From Butyrivibrio sp. (lineage in GTDB: Bacteria > Bacillota > Clostridia > Lachnospirales > Lachnospiraceae), in NCBI GenBank assembly GCA_022486625.1, contig JAKVKH010000039.1:1-33468 (forward strand): 33,468 bases of DNA. The letters run 5' to 3'. Both the position numbers and the translations under genes were made by a program. Of the stretch, positions 1-7,677 are shown in pieces (position 1 is the stretch's first letter; every line of letters begins with the position of its first letter). The notes beneath the pieces are model-generated. The model was not told where the DNA came from. It saw only the letters and a list, made by a program, of their open reading frames with translations, and made no database searches.

Positions 1-1
1 A

Positions 2-118
2 TTTGTTTTCCTGATTCAAATCTCAACCGTTTTCACATGCCTTTTCTTAACTAAACAGATTTTTCAGAGGCTTGTAACCTGTGAGATACCTTTCCTAACA
101 GACGAAATGCTTATCTAA
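2..118 (+). other. open reading fragment in frame with, but stopped just before, the truncated permease
   Basis: This frame is open from the window edge to a TAA at 116-118, directly before the ATG at 119, and lies in the same frame as the permease. Its 38 codons read as a hydrophobic stretch followed by an amphipathic segment (IFQRLV...EIPF...DEML). They do not look like the N-terminus of an MalG/LacG-type permease. There is a faint resemblance to the cytoplasmic segment after a membrane helix in DUF2975-like membrane proteins, but I cannot identify it firmly. It may be the tail of another gene joined to the permease remnant by a deletion. Confidence 0.3.
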
Positions 119-805
119 ATGACATTGGGAAATTATCTGTTGATAAATATTAAGACAACACTTTCACATGGCTTTATCAGGAGCTTTTTGAATTCTGCAG
201 TGGTTTCTGTTGGTTCGGTGATTTTGACGGTTCTTGTTGCTTCATTTGCGGGATTTGCACTTGCCAGGTACGAGTTCAGGGGTAAAAAAATCATGGAATT
301 TCTGATTACTCTGCTCCTTGTGATTCCAACAGAGATCAGTGTGGTAGGTTATGTAAGGGAAATGAGAAATATGCATTTGCTGGGGACATTTCTGCCACTT
401 ATCCTGATCTGGGGAGCAAATCCGTTTTGCGCATATTTTATGGAATCTTTTATAAAAGATTCTTTTCCGACAGAAATTATGGAGTCCGGACGAATAGATG
501 GGTGCAGTGAGCCCGGAATTTTTTTCAGGCTTGCGTTTCCAATGGTCAGACCGGCTATGACTACGGTTATGATTCTTGTTTTTCTATGGTCATGGAATTC
601 TTATATGCTGCCGCTGATCATTATTAATAGCGATACGAGATATACAATACCTTTGTTTATATCTACACTGTCTTCTGCATTTACCCGTGATTACGGTGCA
701 ATCATGTGTGCACTTTCAATGGCGATATTACCCATGATTGTTATCTTTACAATATTTTCCAGAAATTTTATGGAGAGTATTAATATGGGTGCATTAAAGG
801 GTTAA
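119..805 (+). CDS. carbohydrate ABC transporter permease (MalG/LacG type), N-terminally short
   Basis: This is an inner-membrane permease of a carbohydrate ABC importer in the binding-protein-dependent transport family (CUT1 type). The hydrophobic helices and the cytoplasmic EAA loop, seen here as ESGRIDGCSEPGIFFRLAFP around residues 121-140, are typical. The C-terminus (NFMESINMGALKG) matches the usual end of MalG-like proteins. At 228 residues it is about 50-70 shorter than the family: the first transmembrane helix and most of the first external loop are absent, and the sequence begins at the conserved 'L..Y......FLNS' region. The ATG at 119 has no convincing ribosome binding site and follows an in-frame TAA directly. 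I read this as a damaged 5' end, so function is doubtful. The GH2 gene follows closely, suggesting an original sugar-uptake operon. Confidence 0.8.
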   Translation: MTLGNYLLINIKTTLSHGFIRSFLNSAVVSVGSVILTVLVASFAGFALARYEFRGKKIMEFLITLLLVIPTEISVVGYVREMRNMHLLGTFLPLILIWGANPFCAYFMESFIKDSFPTEIMESGRIDGCSEPGIFFRLAFPMVRPAMTTVMILVFLWSWNSYMLPLIIINSDTRYTIPLFISTLSSAFTRDYGAIMCALSMAILPMIVIFTIFSRNFMESINMGALKG

Positions 806-842
806 GGTGCAGGAGCCTGAAAAAAAGCAGGAGAATATACGG

Positions 843-2753
843 ATGAGAGAAAGAACTGAACTGGATGGAAAGTGGAAATTCAAACTGGATCCGGACAATA
901 TCGGAATCAGCGGACATATATATGAAAGGGAGCTTAAGGATGCACAGGAGATCAGAATCCCGCATACGTTCAACGTAGGCAATGGGACGGATGACTATCG
1001 GGGAGCGGCATGGTATGAATATACATTTACGATACCGGGGAACTGGAAAGAGAAGAATATCAGGATCTGCTTTGAAGGTGTATACCGCGATGCAGATATC
1101 TGGTTGAATGGAATAAGTGCGGGACAGCATTATGGAGCAGGGTTTACTGCATTTGAGCTGAACATATCGGAACTGGTGATTGCAGGAGCAGACAACAGAA
1201 TTACACTTAGGGTAGATAACAGCTATTCTCCGTATGCGTTGCCCTGGTTTGATCAGTTTGACTGGGCGGATGATGGAGGAATATTCCGACCTGTCAGGGT
1301 GGAAGCTTCAGAAAAAACATCAGTTGAAAATGTACTTATTGATTCGATTCCGCAAATTGAAGAAAACACCGGTCGAAAAGACGAAGGTCCTGCTGACATT
1401 ATGTGCAGAGTCAGTATGACAGATGATGCAGATCCTGCAGCAGAACTGCGCTATGAAATTCTTGATGAACATGGAATGGTTGCAGAGGGAAAATTCTGCA
1501 GCGGGCAGGTTATCAGTGTTCCAGATGTTCGTTACTGGCATTTTGATGCCCCGTGGCTGTATCATTTTCATATTCTGGTATCCGTAAACGGAAGAGATAC
1601 GGATCGCTATGAGACCAGAATCGGTTTTAGAAAGTTTACAGTACAGGGAAATGAATTTATTTTAAATGGAGAAAAAGTACATCTGGTCGGAACCGAATGG
1701 ATGCCAGGGTCGGATCCGCGGATTGGAAATGCAGAGAAAGAAGAGGACATTGCAAGATTTCTGAAGCTGCTCAAGGATTGTAACTGTGTATATACGAGAG
1801 TTCACTGGCAGCAGTCAGACTATTTTTACAGGTGGTGTGATGAGCACGGAATTATGGTACAGGAGGAGATTCCACTCTGGGGGCAGCCTAAGGAACCAGT
1901 CGAAAATACGCTGGATATGGTAAAAACACAATGTCGGGAAACCATGTATTCACATTATAACCACCCATCGATTGTCAGTTGGGGCGTAGGGAATGAACTG
2001 AACGGACAAAGTGAAGTAACCAGAAAATATGTAGCGGATGCGGTTGAATATTTTAAAACGATTGAAAGAAACAGACCAATCAGCTTTGTATCGAATACGG
2101 CATGGCAATCGGTGAATGATGCATGTGCAGAAAGTGATATCATGATGTGCAATGATTATATCGGAACCTGGCAGATTGGATATGACAATGAGAAATCTGT
2201 ACGCGAATTTGCTGAAGCACATAAGGATAAACCAATGCTGATTTCTGAATTCGGATTATGTGAGCCGGCGTTTGCGGGAGGAGACAGGACAAGAACTGAC
2301 ATTTTCCTGAACAAGGTCGCTATTTACAGGAAGAGTAATGTTGCGGGATTTATTTATTTCTGCCTGAACGATTATCGGACACAAATGGGAGAAGATGGAG
2401 CGGGGCGGCTCAGACAGAGAATTCATGGATCAACAGATTGCTATGGAATACCGAAGCCGTCATACAGCGCGGTACAGAAGGAATGTGCGCCGATTGAAAT
2501 AAAAAAAATATGCAGAGGAAATAATACAATTACAATAAGCCTTAAAGCAAGAAATGATCTGCCAAGCTATGCTGTAAAAGGCTATTATGCAGAAGTTGCT
2601 GCGTCAGATCAGATTCCGGTTATTGTGAAAATACCGGATCTGAAACCTGGGGAACAGATTAAAGTAGAGATTCCGGAAATGAATAAAAGTGGTGTAAATG
2701 TAGCAATCTGCAGACCGGCAGGCGAGACGGTCATCAGTCAGATGAGTGTGTGA
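843..2753 (+). CDS. glycoside hydrolase family 2 protein (beta-galactosidase/beta-glucuronidase-like)
   Basis: This is a retaining exo-glycosidase of the GH2 type with the order sugar-binding jelly roll (about residues 1-165), immunoglobulin-like domain (about 170-270) and TIM barrel (about 275-570), plus a short C-terminal beta domain. The acid/base is predicted to be E385 in the GVGNEL motif, and the nucleophile E469 in LISEFG. The N-K glucuronate-recognition motif of beta-glucuronidases is not visible, so a galactosidase or another specificity is more likely; the substrate is unknown. No signal peptide is seen, so it should act in the cytoplasm. I chose the ATG at 843, which has AGGAG nine bases upstream. 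A GTG at 807 is an alternative that would add 12 residues. It probably belongs with the damaged permease 38 bp upstream. Confidence 0.9.
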   Translation: MRERTELDGKWKFKLDPDNIGISGHIYERELKDAQEIRIPHTFNVGNGTDDYRGAAWYEYTFTIPGNWKEKNIRICFEGVYRDADIWLNGISAGQHYGAGFTAFELNISELVIAGADNRITLRVDNSYSPYALPWFDQFDWADDGGIFRPVRVEASEKTSVENVLIDSIPQIEENTGRKDEGPADIMCRVSMTDDADPAAELRYEILDEHGMVAEGKFCSGQVISVPDVRYWHFDAPWLYHFHILVSVNGRDTDRYETRIGFRKFTVQGNEFILNGEKVHLVGTEWMPGSDPRIGNAEKEEDIARFLKLLKDCNCVYTRVHWQQSDYFYRWCDEHGIMVQEEIPLWGQPKEPVENTLDMVKTQCRETMYSHYNHPSIVSWGVGNELNGQSEVTRKYVADAVEYFKTIERNRPISFVSNTAWQSVNDACAESDIMMCNDYIGTWQIGYDNEKSVREFAEAHKDKPMLISEFGLCEPAFAGGDRTRTDIFLNKVAIYRKSNVAGFIYFCLNDYRTQMGEDGAGRLRQRIHGSTDCYGIPKPSYSAVQKECAPIEIKKICRGNNTITISLKARNDLPSYAVKGYYAEVAASDQIPVIVKIPDLKPGEQIKVEIPEMNKSGVNVAICRPAGETVISQMSV

Positions 2754-2777
2754 AGAAGTAAAACAGATATAAAAGAG

Positions 2778-2807
2778 GCTGCTCTGTCAGGTAAACAGCA
2801 GGGCAGC
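2778..2807 (+). terminator. possible weak terminator hairpin after GH2
   Basis: GCTGCTCTG at 2778-2786 can pair with CAGGGCAGC at 2799-2807 (nine pairs, one G-U) across a 12-base loop. No T-run follows, so it is at best a weak or factor-assisted terminator. It separates the GH2 gene from the MarR promoter. Confidence 0.3.
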
Positions 2808-2838
2808 TATTATAGGAAGTATACAGTTGAGATTTATC

Positions 2839-2867
2839 TTGACGATAAATCAATAGCATACTATTAT
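2839..2867 (+). promoter_or_regulatory. promoter of the MarR gene
   Basis: TTGACG (2839-2844) and TATTAT (2862-2867) are separated by exactly 17 bp, a good sigma-A promoter 50-80 bp upstream of the MarR start. The -10 region is overlapped by the first of two operator-like palindromes. Confidence 0.7.
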
Positions 2868-2896
2868 TATGATAAAAGAATAGTATGCTATTGATT
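2848..2896. repeat. perfect 18-bp inverted repeat; two MarR-type operator palindromes
   Basis: AATCAATAGCATACTATT (2848-2865) is repeated in perfect inverted orientation at 2879-2896, with a 13-bp spacer. Each arm also contains its own dyad, AATAG-4-CTATT (2852-2865 and 2879-2892), the size and form of a MarR-family dimer site. The left site covers the -10 hexamer and the right site lies just downstream of the expected start of transcription. This arrangement suggests autorepression by the MarR protein encoded next. A hairpin in the leader RNA is also possible, but no T-run follows. Confidence 0.7.
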
Positions 2897-2916
2897 ATGT
2901 ATGCAGGGGACAGGAT

Positions 2917-3345
2917 ATGAGGACAAATAATGACTGCGGATTTCTGATCAAACAGATCTGTGATAAACTGCAGGCGTCAGTCAACAGGGAACTTAAGGAA
3001 AGCGGACTGACATTTTCCCAGGTACGTTACCTGGATTATCTGTGCACCAATCATCTGAGAAAAGTACCAATGAAAGAACTGGAGATGGTGTTTAATGTCT
3101 CACAGCCAACGGTGGCGGGAATTGTAAACCGCCTGGAAAAAAAGGAACTGGTGAAGACAAAGCAGAGCGAAGAAGACAGCAGAGCCAAGACGGTGCAGAT
3201 GACAGAACAGGGATATGAGGAGTATATTTTTGTGAAAAGCAGCCGGGAACGAAAGGAACATGAACTGACAGAAGTGCTTTCAGAATCTGAGCGGAAAGAA
3301 TTTCAGCAGATGCTGATCAGAATATGTGGACATCTGAAAGGTTAG
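2917..3345 (+). CDS. MarR family transcriptional regulator
   Basis: This 142-residue protein is the usual length for MarR. A winged helix-turn-helix occupies about residues 45-105: 'MKELEMVFNVSQPTVAGIVN' is the recognition region, followed by the wing 'KTKQSEEDSRAKTVQMTEQG', which holds the conserved D-x-R of the family. The flanking helices at both ends would form the dimer interface. The protein should bind as a dimer to short palindromes, and two such sites lie in its own promoter. The gene is followed 20 bp later by the small low-complexity protein, probably in one transcript ending at the terminator at 3914. The ligand and further targets cannot be told from the sequence. Confidence 0.93.
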   Translation: MRTNNDCGFLIKQICDKLQASVNRELKESGLTFSQVRYLDYLCTNHLRKVPMKELEMVFNVSQPTVAGIVNRLEKKELVKTKQSEEDSRAKTVQMTEQGYEEYIFVKSSRERKEHELTEVLSESERKEFQQMLIRICGHLKG

Positions 3346-3365
3346 CAGTGTAAAGGAGGCATAAT

Positions 3366-3875
3366 ATGAATCAGGCAGAAGGTGTAAACGGAATCATGCA
3401 AAGCAGAGTCACAGCGCAGGAGCAGGTGAGCAGTACGCAGAAAAGTGCGGAGAGCAGTCAGAAACTGTCAGCGCCGGAAAAAACGGGTTATCCTGCAACG
3501 AAAAGTATGACAAAGGCAGACGGAACGGTAGTATCCCAGGATGGAGATACACTGAACATTTCGGGCGCGGATCATTCTTCCGTGAGAAAACTTTCATCGG
3601 ATGGATCCGGCAGTATGTCTGCTTCCGGTATGAAAGCAGGAGGAACGGCAGGCGCCAAAGCAGGCGGAGCAAATGTGGCAATCTCTGCGGCATCCGGAAG
3701 TGATTCCGATTCGTCTGATGATAATACCAATGACCTTTCACAGTATACGGCATCGGAACTCAGAACCATGCTGAGTAACGGCGAAATTACCGAGCAGGAA
3801 TATCAGAGCGAACTGGAAAAGAGAAGTACGCAGAAAAAGAGTGACAATGCAGAACAGAATACACTGGCAGGCTGA
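3366..3875 (+). CDS. hypothetical low-complexity protein with SHOCT-like C-terminal segment
   Basis: The 169-residue product has no signal peptide or membrane helix. Residues 1-125 are rich in Ser, Gly, Ala and Thr and appear disordered, with a short ordered-looking patch 'ADGTVVSQDGDTLNISG' near residue 51. The last 45 residues contain 'YTASELRTMLSNGEITEQEY', which resembles the SHOCT short C-terminal domain, an amphipathic helical hairpin often found at protein termini and thought to mediate oligomerisation. The start is well supported by GGAGG seven to eight bases upstream. It is co-transcribed with the MarR gene, so it is probably part of the response that MarR controls. I do not recognise a function. 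Confidence 0.75.
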   Translation: MNQAEGVNGIMQSRVTAQEQVSSTQKSAESSQKLSAPEKTGYPATKSMTKADGTVVSQDGDTLNISGADHSSVRKLSSDGSGSMSASGMKAGGTAGAKAGGANVAISAASGSDSDSSDDNTNDLSQYTASELRTMLSNGEITEQEYQSELEKRSTQKKSDNAEQNTLAG

Positions 3876-3913
3876 TTGAAGCTGAAGAAAAAATAAATCA
3901 TACCGGAATACAG

Positions 3914-3953
3914 ACGGAAGATAATCTTGTGGAAGATTATCTTCCGTTTTTTT
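3914..3953 (+). terminator. strong intrinsic terminator
   Basis: ACGGAAGATAATCTT (3914-3928) pairs perfectly with AAGATTATCTTCCGT (3933-3947) across a four-base GTGG loop, followed by a run of T to 3953. It closes the MarR transcript and insulates the ABC operon downstream. Confidence 0.92.
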
Positions 3954-3992
3954 ATTTATGCTTTTTGTATAACCAATATGACGAAAAAATAG

Positions 3993-4044
3993 TGTGCAAA
4001 TGTAAACATAGTATGAAAAATAATGTGCAAATTGCAACATTAGT
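3993..4044 (+). promoter_or_regulatory. imperfect direct repeats and candidate LacI operator upstream of the ABC operon
   Basis: TGTGCAAATGTAAACATAGT (3993-4012) and a near copy beginning TGTGCAAATTGCAACAT (4024-4040) lie 31 bp apart. The first copy contains AATGTAAACA (3999-4008). The same ten-mer, with one Y substitution (AACGTAAACA), lies just upstream of the LacI promoter at 10334-10343. This suggests a LacI site shared by the operon and its regulator. Confidence 0.45.
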
Positions 4045-4047
4045 GTG

Positions 4048-4076
4048 TTGACAAATGAATACAAAAATACTAATAT
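4048..4076 (+). promoter_or_regulatory. promoter of the sugar ABC/GH32 operon
   Basis: A perfect TTGACA (4048-4053) is followed after 17 bp by TAATAT (4071-4076), which matches the -10 consensus at four of six positions. It lies about 55 bp upstream of the first permease gene and directly downstream of the direct repeats. Confidence 0.6.
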
Positions 4077-4131
4077 ATGCATTATAAAAATGATTGATAT
4101 GCAAACCTTCATTTGAACATAAGGAGCAGTT

Positions 4132-5049
4132 ATGAAGAAAACAAAAATAAGTAAAAGGGAATCGAATCTGAAGTACATAAGGAAAAACTGGCAGCTGTAC
4201 CTGTTCTTTCTTTTTCCGGCTTTTATCCTTACGCTGATTTTCAAGTATTTTCCGATCGGCGGAATACTGATGGCGTTTAATGACTACAATCCAAGGCTGG
4301 GGCTTCTGGGGAGTCCGTTTGTCGGAATGGAAAATTTTGTCAGATTTACAAGTTCACCGGATTTCCTGATCTATCTGCTTAATACATTGAAACTGAGTGT
4401 GTACGGTCTTCTCTGGGGATTCCCGATTCCGATTATTCTTGCACTGCTTCTTAACCGGATCAACAGCAAGCGTATCAAGAAAAATATTCAGCTGGTGCTG
4501 TACGCTCCGAATTTTATTTCTGTCATTGTACTGTGCGGAATGATTTTCATCTTCCTCTCCCCGATCGGACCGGTAAACAGAATCATGGGAACAGATATCA
4601 ACTTCATGACGATACCGGCAGCATTCCGGCCGATTTACATTGCCAGTGGAATATGGCAGGGAGCAGGCTGGGCGTCCATCATGTATACGGCGGCACTGTC
4701 CAATGCAAGTCAGGAACTGACAGAGGCGGCGGTGATTGATGGTGCGAATGTTTTGCAGCAGATCTGGCATGTGGATATTCCGGCGATCAAATCGATCATT
4801 GTGATTCAGTTCATCCTGCAGGCCGGAAATATCATGAGCCTTGGGTTCGAAAAAGCATACGCACTGCAGACATCCATGAATATTCCTGCTTCAGAAATCA
4901 TACCGACCTATGTATATAAGCAGGGCCTGCAGATGGGAGATTACAGTTTTTCCACTGCAGTAGGACTGTTTAATTCTGTGATCAATGTGATTCTGCTTGT
5001 GATGGTGAATAAAATTGTAGAACATTTTAATGAGGGTGAAGGGTTATAG
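4132..5049 (+). CDS. carbohydrate ABC transporter permease, LplB type
   Basis: This is one of two membrane subunits of a sugar ABC importer. The 305 residues hold about six membrane helices, after a charged cytoplasmic N-terminus, and a clear EAA coupling loop 'EAAVIDGANVLQQIWHVDIP' at about residues 201-220 that contacts the ATPase. The long N-terminal helix region with 'LYLFFLFPAFILTLIFKYFPIGG' character is typical of the LplB/YtcP-partner family used for oligosaccharides. The ribosome binding site AAGGAG lies six bases before ATG. The second permease begins 11 bp after its stop. No ATPase is encoded here, so a shared MsmK/UgpC-like ATPase from elsewhere is expected. Confidence 0.93.
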   Translation: MKKTKISKRESNLKYIRKNWQLYLFFLFPAFILTLIFKYFPIGGILMAFNDYNPRLGLLGSPFVGMENFVRFTSSPDFLIYLLNTLKLSVYGLLWGFPIPIILALLLNRINSKRIKKNIQLVLYAPNFISVIVLCGMIFIFLSPIGPVNRIMGTDINFMTIPAAFRPIYIASGIWQGAGWASIMYTAALSNASQELTEAAVIDGANVLQQIWHVDIPAIKSIIVIQFILQAGNIMSLGFEKAYALQTSMNIPASEIIPTYVYKQGLQMGDYSFSTAVGLFNSVINVILLVMVNKIVEHFNEGEGL

Positions 5050-5060
5050 AAAGGAAAGTC

Positions 5061-5954
5061 ATGAACAGAAAATTATCGAAGTATTCCGGAAAAGACAGAT
5101 TAATATTGGGGGCAGGCTATCTGCTACTTGGAATCTTTGTTCTGCTGATTCTGGTTCCATTGATCTTTGTTGTTATTGCTTCTTTTATGAATCCGAATGT
5201 ACTGAATGCCAGAGGAATCAGTCTGAATCTGGCAGACTGGACGCTGGACGGGTATCGCAGAGTAATGCAGAACAAGATGATCGGAATCGGATTCCTGAAT
5301 TCTTTCCTGTATTCAGGAACATATGCAATTCTGTCTGTCGGTGTCACGCTTCTTGCAGCGTATCCGCTGTCCAAAAAGGAACTGGTCGGAAGAAAGTTTT
5401 TTAATACATTTTTTGTGATCACGATGTTTTTCGGAGGCGGTCTGATGCCTACCTATCTGCTGATCAATAATCTGCATATGGTGAATACCATCTGGGCGAT
5501 TATAGTTCCGAATGCAGTCAATGTGTGGAATATCATTCTGGCGAGAACCTATTATCAGTCAGTACCGGGAGAACTGCGGGAAGCGTCCGCTGTTGACGGG
5601 GCATCCGATATTCTTCATTTTTTCAAAATACTGATGCCGGTCTGCAAACCGATTATTGCAGTACTGGTTCTGTGGCAGTTTGTAGGGATGTGGAACAGCT
5701 ATTTTGACGCAATGATTTATCTGGAAGATTCATGGAAGCAGCCGCTGCAGCTGGTATTACGGTCTATCCTGATTCAGAATACGCCGGATCCCGGAATGAT
5801 TGCAGATATACAGAGTGTGGCAGAAATGTCCAAGCTCGCAGAACTGCTCAAATATTCAACAATTGTCATATCAAGTCTTCCGCTTCTGATCATGTATCCT
5901 TTTTTCCAGAAATACTTTGACAGCGGCGTAATGGTGGGCTCAGTGAAAGGTTAA
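5061..5954 (+). CDS. carbohydrate ABC transporter permease, LplC/YtcP type
   Basis: This is the second membrane subunit of the importer, 297 residues with about six helices. The EAA loop 'REASAVDGASDILHFFKILM' is at about residues 174-193, and the C-terminus ends 'KYFDSGVMVGSVKG', a hallmark of YtcP/LplC proteins. It starts at an ATG with AGAAAGGA six bases upstream, 11 bp after the LplB-type gene, so the two should be translated together. It pairs with the LplB-type subunit and with the binding lipoprotein encoded next. Confidence 0.93.
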   Translation: MNRKLSKYSGKDRLILGAGYLLLGIFVLLILVPLIFVVIASFMNPNVLNARGISLNLADWTLDGYRRVMQNKMIGIGFLNSFLYSGTYAILSVGVTLLAAYPLSKKELVGRKFFNTFFVITMFFGGGLMPTYLLINNLHMVNTIWAIIVPNAVNVWNIILARTYYQSVPGELREASAVDGASDILHFFKILMPVCKPIIAVLVLWQFVGMWNSYFDAMIYLEDSWKQPLQLVLRSILIQNTPDPGMIADIQSVAEMSKLAELLKYSTIVISSLPLLIMYPFFQKYFDSGVMVGSVKG

Positions 5955-6019
5955 TCAGCTTTATTGATTATGGGATATAGATTAACTTTGTAAAAAACAT
6001 ACATACAGGGAGGAAAACA

Positions 6020-7648
6020 ATGAGAACAGGGTTTCGAAGATTTACGGCATTACTGGCAGCAGCAACAATGATTGTATCCGTATCGGCATGCGGCAGTACT
6101 GGGGCAGCAGGAGGGACGGCGCAGAACACGGCACAGACAGGAAGCTCGGAAAATATAAAGTTTCCGCTTGCACAGGCAGGGAAGCTGTCAATTCTGACAA
6201 GTGCAGAGGCGACATCTACTCAGAACCCGGCAGAAAAACTTATTTATCAGAGAATTCACGATAAGACCAATGTGGATATTGACTGGACCTGTTACGTAAA
6301 GGATCAGTTCGATGATAAGAGAAATCTGGTATTGGCAAAGGGAAACGGCATGCCGGATATGATCCTGAATGCGGATCTGACTACGCTGGATCTGATTAAA
6401 TATGGCAGCCAGGGTGTGATTGTTCCGGTAGAAGATCTGATTGATCAGGATATGCCGAATCTGAAGAAGATACTGGATGAAAATCCGGATTACAGAAAGA
6501 TGATCACAGCGCCTGACGGTCATATTTATTCCTTCCCCTGGATTGAACAGCTCGGAACAGGCAAGGAAGCAATTCAGGCAGTCGGAAGCATGCCGTTTAT
6601 CAATAAGGCATGGCTGGATCAGCTGGGTCTGCAGATGCCGACTACAACACAGGAACTGGAGACTGTGTTGAAGGCATTTAAGGAAAAAATTCCGAATTCC
6701 ATTCCGATGTCCTTCAGGATCAATGGCGGTAATGAAGATCTTGCATTTATTTTAGGCTCTTTCGGATATGGAGATAATCCGGATCATATTATGGTGGATC
6801 AGAATAACAAGGTGGTTTATTCCCTTGCAGATCCGGGTTATAAAAACGGTATCACATGGCTTCATTCGCTTCAGCAGGAAGGCCTGATTGATCCGGAGGC
6901 ATATACACAGGACTGGGCAACTTACGTGGCAAAAGGAAAAGAGGACAGATACGGACTGTATTTCGGATGGGATAACCTGAGCGTTCCGGGAACGTCTGCG
7001 TCCTATGTACCGCTTCCGGCACTGAAGGGACCTGACGGAACCGTGAATGTACCAAGACAGAGCGGAACGGAATATGGCGGATTTGATGCGGGAAGAGCTG
7101 TGATTACCAGCGCCTGCAAGGATCAGGTACTTGCAGCAAAGTGGATTGATCTGATGTATGAACCGCTACAGTCTGTTCAGAACAACTGGGGAACCTATGG
7201 CGAGACTGGAAAAGACAATATTTTTGAATTGAAATCAGATGGAACCCTGGCACATATTCCGCAGGATCAGCTGTCTGTATCTCCATGGGAAGCAAGATGT
7301 GCACAGATGGTGGGAGGACCGCTCGCTGTACTGAACAGCTATTATGGTAAATACACAACCTGCCCGCCGGATGCAATCGACAGGATGAAGTTTGTGAAAA
7401 GCTATGAAAGTGATATGAAATACGATACGGTATATCCGAATGTATTCATGTCTCGGGAAGACTCGGAACAGCTGGCACAGTACGAAACCGGAATCAAACA
7501 ATATGCAGAACAGAAAAAAGCGGACTGGATCTTAAATGGCGGGGTGGATAAGGAATGGGACAGCTATCTGAAGAAACTCAATGATCTTGGTCTGCAGAAG
7601 TATCTTGAAATCAAGCAGAGAAATCTGGATGATTATCTGGGCAAATAA
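6020..7648 (+). CDS. extracellular solute-binding lipoprotein of the sugar ABC importer
   Basis: This 542-residue family 1 solute-binding protein of the LplA/LipO class captures the sugar outside the membrane. The N-terminus has a basic start, a hydrophobic core and the lipobox VSAC, so cleavage leaves lipidated C24; a Gly/Ala/Thr-rich tether follows. The length, about 100 residues longer than maltose-type binding proteins, fits the LplA group, which usually pairs with LplB/LplC permeases as here. GGGAGG lies six bases before ATG. The next gene is a GH32 enzyme, so the ligand may be sucrose, kestose or another fructo-oligosaccharide; this is inferred from context only. Confidence 0.92.
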   Translation: MRTGFRRFTALLAAATMIVSVSACGSTGAAGGTAQNTAQTGSSENIKFPLAQAGKLSILTSAEATSTQNPAEKLIYQRIHDKTNVDIDWTCYVKDQFDDKRNLVLAKGNGMPDMILNADLTTLDLIKYGSQGVIVPVEDLIDQDMPNLKKILDENPDYRKMITAPDGHIYSFPWIEQLGTGKEAIQAVGSMPFINKAWLDQLGLQMPTTTQELETVLKAFKEKIPNSIPMSFRINGGNEDLAFILGSFGYGDNPDHIMVDQNNKVVYSLADPGYKNGITWLHSLQQEGLIDPEAYTQDWATYVAKGKEDRYGLYFGWDNLSVPGTSASYVPLPALKGPDGTVNVPRQSGTEYGGFDAGRAVITSACKDQVLAAKWIDLMYEPLQSVQNNWGTYGETGKDNIFELKSDGTLAHIPQDQLSVSPWEARCAQMVGGPLAVLNSYYGKYTTCPPDAIDRMKFVKSYESDMKYDTVYPNVFMSREDSEQLAQYETGIKQYAEQKKADWILNGGVDKEWDSYLKKLNDLGLQKYLEIKQRNLDDYLGK

Positions 7649-7677
7649 CTGAAAAGTAAAGTGAAAGGATATATAGA

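Noticed and set aside
843..2753. Specific beta-glucuronidase identity for the first GH2
   Set aside because: The N-K glucuronate-recognition motif of that enzyme group is not visible, so only the family is called.
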